Source of the DNA: Archangiaceae bacterium
GTDB taxonomy: Bacteria; Myxococcota; Myxococcia; Myxococcales; Myxococcaceae
Direction of reading: 5' to 3'
DNA: 15,551 nt
NCBI GenBank assembly: GCA_023248915.1
Contig: JAHFDQ010000067.1
Location: 1-15,551 of the forward strand
Below, in pieces: positions 1-6,831 of this stretch (the first letter of the stretch is position 1; every line of letters starts with the position of its first letter). Position numbers and translations under genes: made by a program. Below the pieces are notes generated by a model, which was not told the origin of the DNA, made no database searches, and was given only the letters and a program-made list of their open reading frames with translations.

Positions 1-378
1 TTCGCCGCGCCCGTGGGCAACACCCTCTATGGCAAGACGGCGGACAAGGCGCTCTCCCCTTCCGAAGTGAAGCCGTACTCCGCGCCGAAGTACGCGCCCA
101 TCTACCAGGTCGACTCCGAGCCGGTGCTGGCCCACGAAGAGAAGATTCCCTACCCCGACGAAGCGCGCCGCGCCGGCGTCGAAGGCTCGGTCATCCTGTC
201 AATCGTCGTCGACCTGGACGGCCGGGTGGTGCACGTGAAGGTGCTGAGCGGCCCGGGCTACGGCTTGAACGAAGCGGCGAGGGACGCCCTTCCCCGCTTC
301 CGCTTCAAGCCAGCGGTGAAGGCCGGCGAGGCCGTGTCCACCGAGATGAAGTACACTTACACCTTCCTGCTCGACTGA
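1..378 (+). CDS. TonB C-terminal-domain protein, 5' truncated by window edge
   Basis: The reading frame is open from base 1, so the gene starts outside the window; the GTG at 13 is probably internal. About 125 codons are visible. The last ~80 residues have the TonB C-terminal pattern: a Tyr-Pro-x-x-Ala-Arg-Arg entry (YPDEARRAGVEG), then the strand 'SVILSIVVDLDGRVVHVKVLSG', a helix ending in AARDALPRFRFKPA, and a closing strand before the stop. This fold transmits proton-motive energy from ExbB/ExbD to outer-membrane receptors, or occurs in stand-alone periplasmic proteins of related design. No N-terminal membrane anchor can be seen because that part is missing, so TonB itself cannot be told from a TonB-like energy-transducer paralogue. 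No receptor or ExbBD gene is visible next to it. The family assignment is firm; the specific role is not. Confidence 0.85.
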   Translation, partial: FAAPVGNTLYGKTADKALSPSEVKPYSAPKYAPIYQVDSEPVLAHEEKIPYPDEARRAGVEGSVILSIVVDLDGRVVHVKVLSGPGYGLNEAARDALPRFRFKPAVKAGEAVSTEMKYTYTFLLD

Positions 379-396
379 AGGCCGGGGCCTTCCCCC

Positions 397-436
397 CCAG
401 GTCGGCCACCGGACCTGGCCATCAAGTTTGTGTTTC
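397..436 (+). terminator. Candidate terminator after the TonB-like gene
   Basis: A perfect 7-bp stem, CCAGGTC (397-403) with GACCTGG (412-418), encloses an 8-nt loop and is followed by a moderately T-rich stretch (AAGTTTGTGTTT). A second small hairpin (377-392, GAAGGC/GCCTTC with a 4-nt loop) overlaps the stop codon. The T-tract is imperfect, so this is a candidate only. Confidence 0.4.
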
Positions 437-495
437 GCCCGGCTGGCTACGGCGTTAACTTCCGCCGCCTTTCACCTTCCAGAGGGGAACCCACA

Positions 496-2715
496 ATGAA
501 ACGACTTGCATTCGCATGCCTGCTGGCGGTCACCGCCGGCTGCCCGGGGCCTGACACCACACCCACGCCGACCACGACGAAGTCCGACACCAACAACACC
601 CAGGCGACCGTGACACCCAGGGGCTCGGTGGTAGGCCGGGTCACCGACGCCTACACCGGCCAGCCCATGTCGGGCGTGGCGGTGAAGGTGGTGGCGTCAC
701 CCGTGCTCTCCACCACCACCGACGACTCGGGCGTCTACGCCATCGACGGTCTTCCCGCGGGCGGTGCGCTGACCGCCTACTTCGAGCTGTCCGGCTACGT
801 CCGCGGCCTCTGCGGCTTCACCATCGCCAACACCGCCGGCAACAGCCCGCAAGACGGAGCCAACGCCACCTGCAACGTCGTGCTGGGCAAGGCCGACGGC
901 GAGGTGAAGGGGAACGTCCTGCTCCCCAACGGAGTGCCCGCGAGCGGCGCCATCGTCGTCGCCGACATGCGCCCGAACGGGTTCGACGGCGTGGTCACCA
1001 CCGCGGTCGCTGCCGACGGCACCTTCGACCTGGTGGGCCTGGCCACCCAGGCGCGCGGCACCAACTACACGGTGACCGTGAACCCCTACGACCAGAACGG
1101 CGACAAGGTCGCTGACTACGGCGCGGTGAGCCAGGCGGTCTTCGTGACCCAAGGCACTCCGGCCCGCACGGTCTTCACGCTGACCAACGTCGGCCAGAAG
1201 GTGATCGCCTCGAACGTCTTCGACGGCGACATCGACCCGACCGACGAGATTCAGTTCACCTTCGCCTTCCCCGTCGTCACCACCTCGAACCAGTTCGCTG
1301 CGGCGACCGAGTTCCGGCTCGTCAATACCTCCCGCGCGAACCAGGAAGTCGCCACCGACATCACCTGGGTGAGCGATACCCAGGCGAAGGTGAAGCCTCA
1401 ACAGGCGCTCGAGATCGGCGCCATCTTCCGCATCAACCTCAACCTCCAGAACGTGGGCGGAGGCACCTTCGTCACGAACTTCAACTTCCAGGCGCGCCCG
1501 GCGTCGGTGACTCCGCTGACCTCGCAGGTGAGCGGCCTCACCGTCACCAACGGGCCGTTCAACTTCAACTCCAACGCGTTCTCCCTCGCCTGGACCGGAG
1601 TGCCGCTCGCGACCGGCTACCTCGTCTGGGCCAAGGACACGCACCAGAACTCGAACTACGTGCTCGTCACCAACATCGTCGGCGAGTGCGAGCACTGCAC
1701 GACGAACGTCGCCCTGCCGAACTCGTTCGACGTGAACAACTTCGACGGCACCCAGCCGCTGTCCTTCAACAACAAGGTGACCTTCGCGGTCGTCCCGACG
1801 GACCTCTACGGCAACTTCTCGCCCCTGAACGCAGCACCGACGGCGCAGGTGATGGACACCGTCGCGCCGACCATCACCGGCTACGGCATCGTCAGCGCCA
1901 ATTCCGACGCCATCAACGACGACGCCGCCGCCTCGACCATCCAGATTCGCGTCTTCTTCAACGAGCCGATGGACACGGCGACGCCGCCCACCTTCATCAC
2001 CGCGGCCAGCGTGGGCGCCACCTGGACCTGGGAAGTAGGAGGCCTCATCAACAACCAGGGCTCGTTCACCCTGACCATTCAGCCCGGGGCCGACGCGACC
2101 GGCCCCTACTCCATCCGCGGCGGCAAGGACTCGAGCGGCAACGCCGTGGTGCAGGGTGAAATCACCGACGCGCTCCACGGGCGGAAAGAGCTCTTGTCCA
2201 ACCCGGGCTTCGAGACCGGCAACTGCTCGGTGACCAACTGGATTGTCGCCCACACCGGCAGCGCCACCGACCCGGTGGCCAACAGCTCGTCGGTGAGGTC
2301 GGGCGCGTGCGCCGCGGTGCTCGGCTTCCCCGCGGGCACGGTGCCGCAGACCGGCGAGGCGAAGCTGTACCAGGACGTCGCGCTGCCCGCGATTCCCCCC
2401 AACGCGAACTGGACCTTCCAGGTCGGCCTGTCCTACCGGACGTTTGCGCAGGCCGTCTCGGGAATGACACTGCCCTTCACCGTGACGCAGCAGTGCCGGC
2501 TCGTCGACCAGACCGAGACCACCACCATCGCGACGCTTGCCAACGCCATCAGCCAGAACTCGCCGTTCACCTTCACCGTTTCTCCCACTCAGACCATCTT
2601 GTCGGCCTACGCCAACACCACCGTTCGCTTGCTCTGCAGCGTGAACAACACCGGCACTCAGCCGGCGAACGTCGGCTTGTACGTCGATGACGTGTCGGTG
2701 GCGCTGGTGAAGTAG
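496..2715 (+). CDS. Secreted lipoprotein with carboxypeptidase-regulatory-like, Ig-like and carbohydrate-binding-like modules
   Basis: I start this at ATG 496, not at the upstream in-frame start at 430. AGAGGGGAAC lies just upstream, and the protein then opens with a lipoprotein signal, MKRLAFACLLAVTAGC, with Cys16 as the likely lipidated residue. The mature protein is about 724 residues and opens with a Thr/Pro-rich linker. Visible modules in order: a carboxypeptidase regulatory-like domain (about 43-103; GRVTDAYTGQPMSGVAVKV, then DDSGVYAIDGLPAGG); a second similar sandwich from about 135; a bacterial Ig-like domain (about 235-320); an FN3-like stretch (about 360-450); another Ig-like domain around the FNEPMD motif near residue 488; and a C-terminal carbohydrate-binding-like beta-sandwich from about 565 (LLSNPGFETGN...). 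No catalytic domain is seen. It is probably a surface adhesin or binding protein; the ligand is unknown. The neighbours do not form an evident operon with it. Confidence 0.85.
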   Translation: MKRLAFACLLAVTAGCPGPDTTPTPTTTKSDTNNTQATVTPRGSVVGRVTDAYTGQPMSGVAVKVVASPVLSTTTDDSGVYAIDGLPAGGALTAYFELSGYVRGLCGFTIANTAGNSPQDGANATCNVVLGKADGEVKGNVLLPNGVPASGAIVVADMRPNGFDGVVTTAVAADGTFDLVGLATQARGTNYTVTVNPYDQNGDKVADYGAVSQAVFVTQGTPARTVFTLTNVGQKVIASNVFDGDIDPTDEIQFTFAFPVVTTSNQFAAATEFRLVNTSRANQEVATDITWVSDTQAKVKPQQALEIGAIFRINLNLQNVGGGTFVTNFNFQARPASVTPLTSQVSGLTVTNGPFNFNSNAFSLAWTGVPLATGYLVWAKDTHQNSNYVLVTNIVGECEHCTTNVALPNSFDVNNFDGTQPLSFNNKVTFAVVPTDLYGNFSPLNAAPTAQVMDTVAPTITGYGIVSANSDAINDDAAASTIQIRVFFNEPMDTATPPTFITAASVGATWTWEVGGLINNQGSFTLTIQPGADATGPYSIRGGKDSSGNAVVQGEITDALHGRKELLSNPGFETGNCSVTNWIVAHTGSATDPVANSSSVRSGACAAVLGFPAGTVPQTGEAKLYQDVALPAIPPNANWTFQVGLSYRTFAQAVSGMTLPFTVTQQCRLVDQTETTTIATLANAISQNSPFTFTVSPTQTILSAYANTTVRLLCSVNNTGTQPANVGLYVDDVSVALVK

Positions 2716-2718
2716 TCG

Positions 2719-2775
2719 CGGTCGGCCGTCCCGCGAGGGCCCGACCGGCCCCCGCGGAAGCGGCCACGGTTTTTT
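2719..2775 (+). terminator. Candidate rho-independent terminator after the lipoprotein gene
   Basis: Just after the stop, CGGTCGG (2719-2725) pairs with CCGACCG (2741-2747). A second hairpin (2752-2757 with 2764-2769, one mismatch) sits directly before a run of six T (2770-2775). A further GC-rich hairpin at 2778-2808 lies between the T run and the next gene. The T run directly after a stem supports termination on the + strand. Confidence 0.5.
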
Positions 2776-2859
2776 GGGGGGCGAAGGCCGGCGAACGGCC
2801 CTCGCCCCTCGTCCGTTTCTGGCCTACACGGGCACTGGCGGCCCGCCCCGCCGGACCGA

Positions 2860-4110
2860 ATGCTCTCCCGAGTCGCCTCGCTTCGCGCCCTGTCCCACCG
2901 CCCCTACCGGGTGCTCTGGACGGGCGCCTTCATCGCCAACATCGGCGGCTGGATGCAGACGGTCGCCCTGGGTGTCTTCGTCACTCAGACCACCGGCAGC
3001 GCGGGCTGGACCGGCACCGTGGCCGCGCTGTCGTATCTGCCGGTGGTGGTGCTGGGGCCGGTGGGCGGCGTGCTGGCCGACCGCTGGGACAGGAAGAGCC
3101 ACCTGCTCGTCGGCACGCTGGTGCAGACCGCCCTGGCGAGCCTGTTGGCGGGGCTGGCGCTTTCCCACCGGCTCACCGTGCCGACCGTCGGCGCCGTGGC
3201 CTTCGCCGCCGGCTGCGTGGGCGCGCTGCTCGCCCCGGCCTTCAGCGTGGTGCTCGCCACTTCGGTGCCTCGGGAAGACCTGCTGTCGGCCATCAGCCTC
3301 AACTCGGCACAGTTCAACGTCGGCCGCATCGTCGGCCCGCTGCTCGCAGCGGTGGCGCTGGCCTGGGGAGGGCTGGGCGCGGCGCTCGGCGCCAACGCGG
3401 TCGGCTTCTGGGCGGCGGTGGCGTCGCTCGTCGTGCTCCGGCTGCCAGCGCAGCCGCCCGCTCGCGCCGAACCGTTCGCGGCAGGGTTGAGACGCGGCTT
3501 CGCCGCGGCCTGGGCCGACCTGGGCACCCGCACCGCCCTCGCCCTGACGCTGGTCATCGCGACCCTGGTCGCGCCCTTCATCGGGCTGGTGCCGGTGATG
3601 GCCATTCAGGTCTTCCGGGGAGGAGCCACCCAGACTTCTTTGTTGGTGACGAGCCAGGGGCTGGGGGCCATCTCGGCGGCGCTGCTCTCGGGCTCGCTGG
3701 CCGCGCGCCTGGGCCGCCGGCGGCTGCTGGTGGGGGCTTCGCTCGTCACCCCGGTGGCCGGCGCGGCCTTCTGGCTCGCTCCGACGATGCTCACCTCGGC
3801 GGCGGCGCTCTTCGTCCTGGGCGGGGCGTACCTGACCGCGCTGGCCGGGTTAAGCACCGTCGTGCAGGCGCGGGCCGCGACCTCCCTTCACGCCCGGGTG
3901 ACCAGCCTGTACGCCATGTTCCTCGGCGGAGGCTACGCGGTGGGGCTGGTCGGCATCGGCTGGCTGGGCGACCGGCTGGGCGTGCGCGCCGTCGGAGCGG
4001 CGTGTTCCGGGCTGTGCCTGGCCTGCATCTTGGCGCTCCGGGCGCTGCGCCCGTCCGCGCTCGGGGCGCTGGTGGCAGGTTCCGTTCACCCCGAGCGCAG
4101 CGAAGCGTAG
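2860..4110 (+). CDS. MFS transporter, EntS/DHA3-like exporter (MFS_3 type)
   Basis: This is a 416-residue, strongly hydrophobic protein, the usual length for a 12-helix major facilitator. The N-terminus (WTGAFIANIGGWMQTVALGVFV) and the loop after the second helix (GPVGGVLADRWDRKSH, about residues 67-81) are typical of the MFS_3 group, which includes the enterobactin exporter EntS and DHA3 drug exporters. The GxLADRxxR motif is the cytoplasmic motif A of MFS proteins. The expected role is proton-driven export of a small molecule from the inner membrane; the substrate cannot be read from the sequence. Start choice: ATG 2860 gives a normal N-terminus, although only a weak ribosome site (GGACCG) precedes it. 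The last nine residues, SVHPERSEA, and the stop codon come from a dispersed repeat that begins at 4082, so the ancestral C-terminus was probably different. Confidence 0.85.
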   Translation: MLSRVASLRALSHRPYRVLWTGAFIANIGGWMQTVALGVFVTQTTGSAGWTGTVAALSYLPVVVLGPVGGVLADRWDRKSHLLVGTLVQTALASLLAGLALSHRLTVPTVGAVAFAAGCVGALLAPAFSVVLATSVPREDLLSAISLNSAQFNVGRIVGPLLAAVALAWGGLGAALGANAVGFWAAVASLVVLRLPAQPPARAEPFAAGLRRGFAAAWADLGTRTALALTLVIATLVAPFIGLVPVMAIQVFRGGATQTSLLVTSQGLGAISAALLSGSLAARLGRRRLLVGASLVTPVAGAAFWLAPTMLTSAAALFVLGGAYLTALAGLSTVVQARAATSLHARVTSLYAMFLGGGYAVGLVGIGWLGDRLGVRAVGAACSGLCLACILALRALRPSALGALVAGSVHPERSEA

Positions 4111-4190
4111 TCGAGGGGCGGCCCTCGACGAGGGTCGAAACTGACCGCGAGTCGGCTCGACCTGCCCTCGACTTTGCTCGGGCTGAACGG
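4082..4190. repeat. Inverted-repeat element of the 'HPERSEA' type
   Basis: The ends are CCGTTCACCCCGAGC (4082-4096) and GCTCGGGCTGAACGG (4176-4190). The reverse complement of the right end matches the left end at 14 of 15 bases. Inside, GTCGAGGG-like arms (around 4110-4117 and 4165-4172) extend the symmetry. Read in the MFS frame it encodes SVHPERSEA and a stop. Similar sequences that read as HPERSEA or HPEPVEG are familiar as dispersed repeats at gene ends in several high-GC bacterial groups. Lying between convergent genes, the hairpin could also act as a bidirectional terminator. Confidence 0.75.
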
Positions 4191-4238
4191 AATTACGTCG
4201 GGCTGAACGGAGCTCTTCCGGGTTGAACAGAATTCCCC
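4179..4238. repeat. Three direct repeats with exact 20-bp period
   Basis: CGGGCTGAACGG at 4179-4190, CGGGCTGAACGG at 4199-4210 and the variant CGGGTTGAACAG at 4219-4230 start exactly 20 bp apart. The sequence after each core is also related (AATT, AGCT, AATT). The first copy is the right end of the inverted-repeat element, so this looks like tandem duplication of that end. Confidence 0.7.
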
Positions 4239-4245
4239 CGCCGAG

Positions 4246-5595
4246 CTACACCGCCAGCTTGCGCCCCTTCGGCTGCCGGCCGAAGCCGCGCTCGACCAGA
4301 ATCTGCCTCAGGTCGGGCTCGCCGATTTCCTGCAGCTCGTAGCGCACCCGCACCGTCGGCTTCTTGATGTCCACGATGCGGCTCAAGTCTATGGGCGTGC
4401 CGATGACGACCACGTCGCAGGGCACCTTGTTGATGGTGGTCTGCAAGTCTCTCACCTGCTGCTCGCCGTAGCCCATCGCCGGCAACAGCACTCCGATGTT
4501 CGGGTACTTCTTGAACGTGTCGGTGATGGTGCCCACGGTGTACGGCCGCGGGTCGACCAATTCCCTGGCGTTGTACTTGTGGGCGGCCACCGTGCCCGCG
4601 CCGAACTTCATGTCGCCGTGAGTGAGGGTCGGCCCGTCTTCCACCACCAGCGCCCGCTTGCCGGCGATGCGTTCGGCGTGGTCGACGTAGATGGGCGAGG
4701 CCGCCTCGACGACAGCGGCCCGCTGGTTCACCGAGCGGATGTTCTGGCGCAGCTGGTTGACGGACGCCGCGTCGGCCGAGTCCACCTTGTTGATGATGAC
4801 CACGTCGGCCATGCGCAGGTTCGCCTCGGCCGGGTAGTAGTTGAGTTCGTTGCCCACCCGCAACGGGTCGGCCACCACCAGGTGCAGGTCGGGCTTGTAG
4901 AACGGCAAGTCGTTGTTGCCGCCGTCCCAGAGGATGACGTCGGCCTCTCCTTGCGCCTGCTCGAGAATCGCCCCGTAGTCCACGCCCGCGTAGATGACGG
5001 TGCCGCTGACGATGTGCGGCTCGTATTCCTCAATCTCCTCGATGGTGCAGTGGTGCTTCTCGAGGTCCGACAGCTTCGCGTAGCGCTGCACCTTCTGCTT
5101 GGCGATGTCGCCGTACGGCATCGGGTGCCGCACCGCCGCCACCTTCAGCCCCATCTCGCGCAACAGGCGAGCCACCTTCCGCGTCGTCTGGCTCTTGCCC
5201 GAGCCGGTGCGCACCGCGCAGACCGAGATGACCGGCTTGGTGCTCTTCAGCATCGTCGGCTCGGCGCCCAGCAGCTTGAAGTGGGCTCCGGCGGCGTTGG
5301 CGATGGACGAGCGCGACATCACGTACGGGTAGGAAACGTCGCTGTAGGCGAACACCACCTCATCAATCCGGTGCTTGCGAATCGCCTCTTCGACCTCGTG
5401 CTCGGCGATGATGGGAATGCCCTTCGGGTAGTGCTTGCCCGCCAGCGCCGCCGGGTACCGCCGCCCGTCGATGTTGGGAATCTGGGTGGCGGAAAAGGCC
5501 ACCACCTCGAAGCGCGCGTCGTCGCGATAGACGACGTTGAAGTTGTGAAAGTCGCGGCCGGCCGCGCCCATGATCAGCGTCTTCACTCGGTGCAT
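4246..5595 (-). CDS. Cyclic 2,3-diphosphoglycerate synthetase-like nucleotide-binding protein
   Basis: The 449-residue protein resembles archaeal cyclic 2,3-diphosphoglycerate synthetase (cPGS, about 460 residues), which uses ATP to cyclise 2,3-bisphosphoglycerate. Visible parts: an N-terminal Rossmann-like domain (IMGAAGRDFHNFN, residues 8-20); a P-loop region (VRTGSGKS, 128-135); an acidic WDGG motif at 223-226; a GTPase-like NKVD at 269-272; and a conserved C-terminal block (LLPAMGYGEQQVRDLQTTI, then CDVVVIGTPIDLSR). The P-loop is close to, but not exactly, the Walker A consensus. The start is ATG 5595, with GAGG six bases upstream inside a short repeat; GTG 5586 is an alternative. It is the last gene of the carbamoyl phosphate block, 40 bp after ornithine aminotransferase. 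Family membership is fairly secure. The reaction here is unknown, and the 'cPGS' name may be misleading in a bacterium. Confidence 0.85.
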   Translation of the reverse strand: MHRVKTLIMGAAGRDFHNFNVVYRDDARFEVVAFSATQIPNIDGRRYPAALAGKHYPKGIPIIAEHEVEEAIRKHRIDEVVFAYSDVSYPYVMSRSSIANAAGAHFKLLGAEPTMLKSTKPVISVCAVRTGSGKSQTTRKVARLLREMGLKVAAVRHPMPYGDIAKQKVQRYAKLSDLEKHHCTIEEIEEYEPHIVSGTVIYAGVDYGAILEQAQGEADVILWDGGNNDLPFYKPDLHLVVADPLRVGNELNYYPAEANLRMADVVIINKVDSADAASVNQLRQNIRSVNQRAAVVEAASPIYVDHAERIAGKRALVVEDGPTLTHGDMKFGAGTVAAHKYNARELVDPRPYTVGTITDTFKKYPNIGVLLPAMGYGEQQVRDLQTTINKVPCDVVVIGTPIDLSRIVDIKKPTVRVRYELQEIGEPDLRQILVERGFGRQPKGRKLAV

Positions 5596-5610
5596 TCGGT
5601 GCCTCGGTGC
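5587..5610 (-). repeat. Short GCACCGA repeat around the cPGS-like start codon
   Basis: On the - strand GCACCGA occurs three times (5610-5604, 5602-5596, 5593-5587), with period 8 then 9. The copies contain the GAGG ribosome site and overlap the ATG and the first codons (encoding MHRV). It resembles the CACCGAGG-rich dispersed repeats found between genes in several environmental bacteria. Confidence 0.55.
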
Positions 5611-5635
5611 TCGGGGTTGTCGTGGTTAAGAGTCG

Positions 5636-6829
5636 TCAGCGGCGCTCGATGACCTTCTGGATTCGGGCGAAGGCCCAGTCCACTTCCTCTCGGGTGATGA
5701 CCAGCGGAGGCGCGACCCGGATGACGCGCTCGTGCGTTTCCTTGCACAGAAGCCCTTCCTTCATCAGCGCCTCGCAGTACGGCCGGGCCGGGCTCTTCAG
5801 CTCGATGCCAATCCAGAGGCCGCGGCCGCGCACTTCCTTCAGGTCGGGGCTCTTCAGGCCCTGAAGCTTGCCGAGCAGGTAGGCCCCCAGCTCGGCCGAA
5901 CGCTCGACCAGCTTCTCGTCCACCAGCACCGACAGGGCCGTGCGCGCCACCGCGCAGGCCAGCGGGTTGCCGCCGAAGGTGCTGCCGTGGTCGCCCGGCT
6001 GGTAGACGCCGAGAATCTCCTTCGAGGCCATGATGCCGCTCACCGGGTAGAAGCCGCCGCCCAGCGCCTTGCCCATGATGAGCACGTCGGGTTTCACCTG
6101 CTCGTGCTGGAAGGCGAACAGCTTGCCGGTGCGCCCCAGGCCCGACTGAATCTCGTCGAGCATGAACAGCACCCGGTGCTTCTTGCACACCGCCGCCGCC
6201 TGCTCGAGGAACCCCTTGGGCGGAATGATGATGCCGGCCTCGCCCTGAATCGGTTCGACCAGGAATGCGCAGGTGTTCGGGCCGATGGCCTGCTCGAGCG
6301 CCTTCACGTCCCCGTACGGAATGACTTTGAAGCCCGGGGTGAAGGGGCCGAAGCCGCGCCGGTACTGCTCGTCGGTCGAGCAACTGACGATGGTGATGGT
6401 GCGGCCGTGGAAGTTGTTGGCGCAGACGATGACCTCGGCCTGGTCGGCCGGAAGCTTCTTCTCGAAGTAGCCCCAGCGGCGGGCGGTCTTCAGGGCCGTC
6501 TCGACCGCCTCGGCGCCCGTGTTCATCGGCAGGAACTGGTCCATGCCGGTCAAGTCGTGAAGCTGCTGGTACAAGAGCGGCAGTTGGTCGTTCCGGAAGG
6601 CGCGCGAGGTGAGCGTCACCCTCTTCGCCTGCTCGACCAGGGTGGCGTAGATTTTCGGGTGGCAGTGGCCCTGGTTCACCGCCGAGTAGGCGGCGAGGCA
6701 GTCCAGGTACTTGTTCCCCTCGACGTCGTGCACCCAGACGCCCTCGGCCCGTTCGATGATGACGTCGAGCGGGTGGTAGTTGTGGGCTCCGTACTTCGTC
6801 TCGAGCTCGATGTAGTCGCGCGTCTTCAC
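5636..6829 (-). CDS. rocD: Ornithine aminotransferase (ornithine--oxo-acid transaminase)
   Basis: This PLP enzyme moves the delta-amino group of ornithine to 2-oxoglutarate, giving glutamate-5-semialdehyde (which cyclises to pyrroline-5-carboxylate) and glutamate. With a start at GTG 6829 it has 397 residues, close to Bacillus RocD (401). Visible class-III aminotransferase signatures: TGAEA (104-108), NFHGRT (139-144), DEIQSG (225-230) and the PLP lysine Lys254 in MGKALGGGF. I prefer GTG 6829 because GGAG (6840-6837) lies seven bases upstream; GTG 6835 overlaps the previous stop as GTGA, and TTG 6847 lies inside the upstream gene. The gap to the upstream gene is only two bases, so translation is probably coupled. 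In this context it would remove ornithine released by the carbamoyltransferase step. Acetylornithine or other omega-aminotransferase activity cannot be excluded, but the overall match to RocD is strong. Confidence 0.92.
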   Translation of the reverse strand: MKTRDYIELETKYGAHNYHPLDVIIERAEGVWVHDVEGNKYLDCLAAYSAVNQGHCHPKIYATLVEQAKRVTLTSRAFRNDQLPLLYQQLHDLTGMDQFLPMNTGAEAVETALKTARRWGYFEKKLPADQAEVIVCANNFHGRTITIVSCSTDEQYRRGFGPFTPGFKVIPYGDVKALEQAIGPNTCAFLVEPIQGEAGIIIPPKGFLEQAAAVCKKHRVLFMLDEIQSGLGRTGKLFAFQHEQVKPDVLIMGKALGGGFYPVSGIMASKEILGVYQPGDHGSTFGGNPLACAVARTALSVLVDEKLVERSAELGAYLLGKLQGLKSPDLKEVRGRGLWIGIELKSPARPYCEALMKEGLLCKETHERVIRVAPPLVITREEVDWAFARIQKVIERR

Positions 6830-6831
6830 GG

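Noticed and set aside
697..2253. 518-codon - strand frame opposite the lipoprotein gene
   Set aside because: Low-complexity Val/Gly/Arg/Asp composition and no motif, while the + strand frame has a signal peptide and recognisable modules.
2774..3490. + strand frame overlapping the MFS gene start
   Set aside because: Arg/Pro/Ser-rich out-of-frame shadow; the MFS frame has membrane helices and motif A.
4179..4238. Possible CRISPR-like array
   Set aside because: Only three 12-bp cores with 8-bp gaps; the period is far too short and no cas gene is present.
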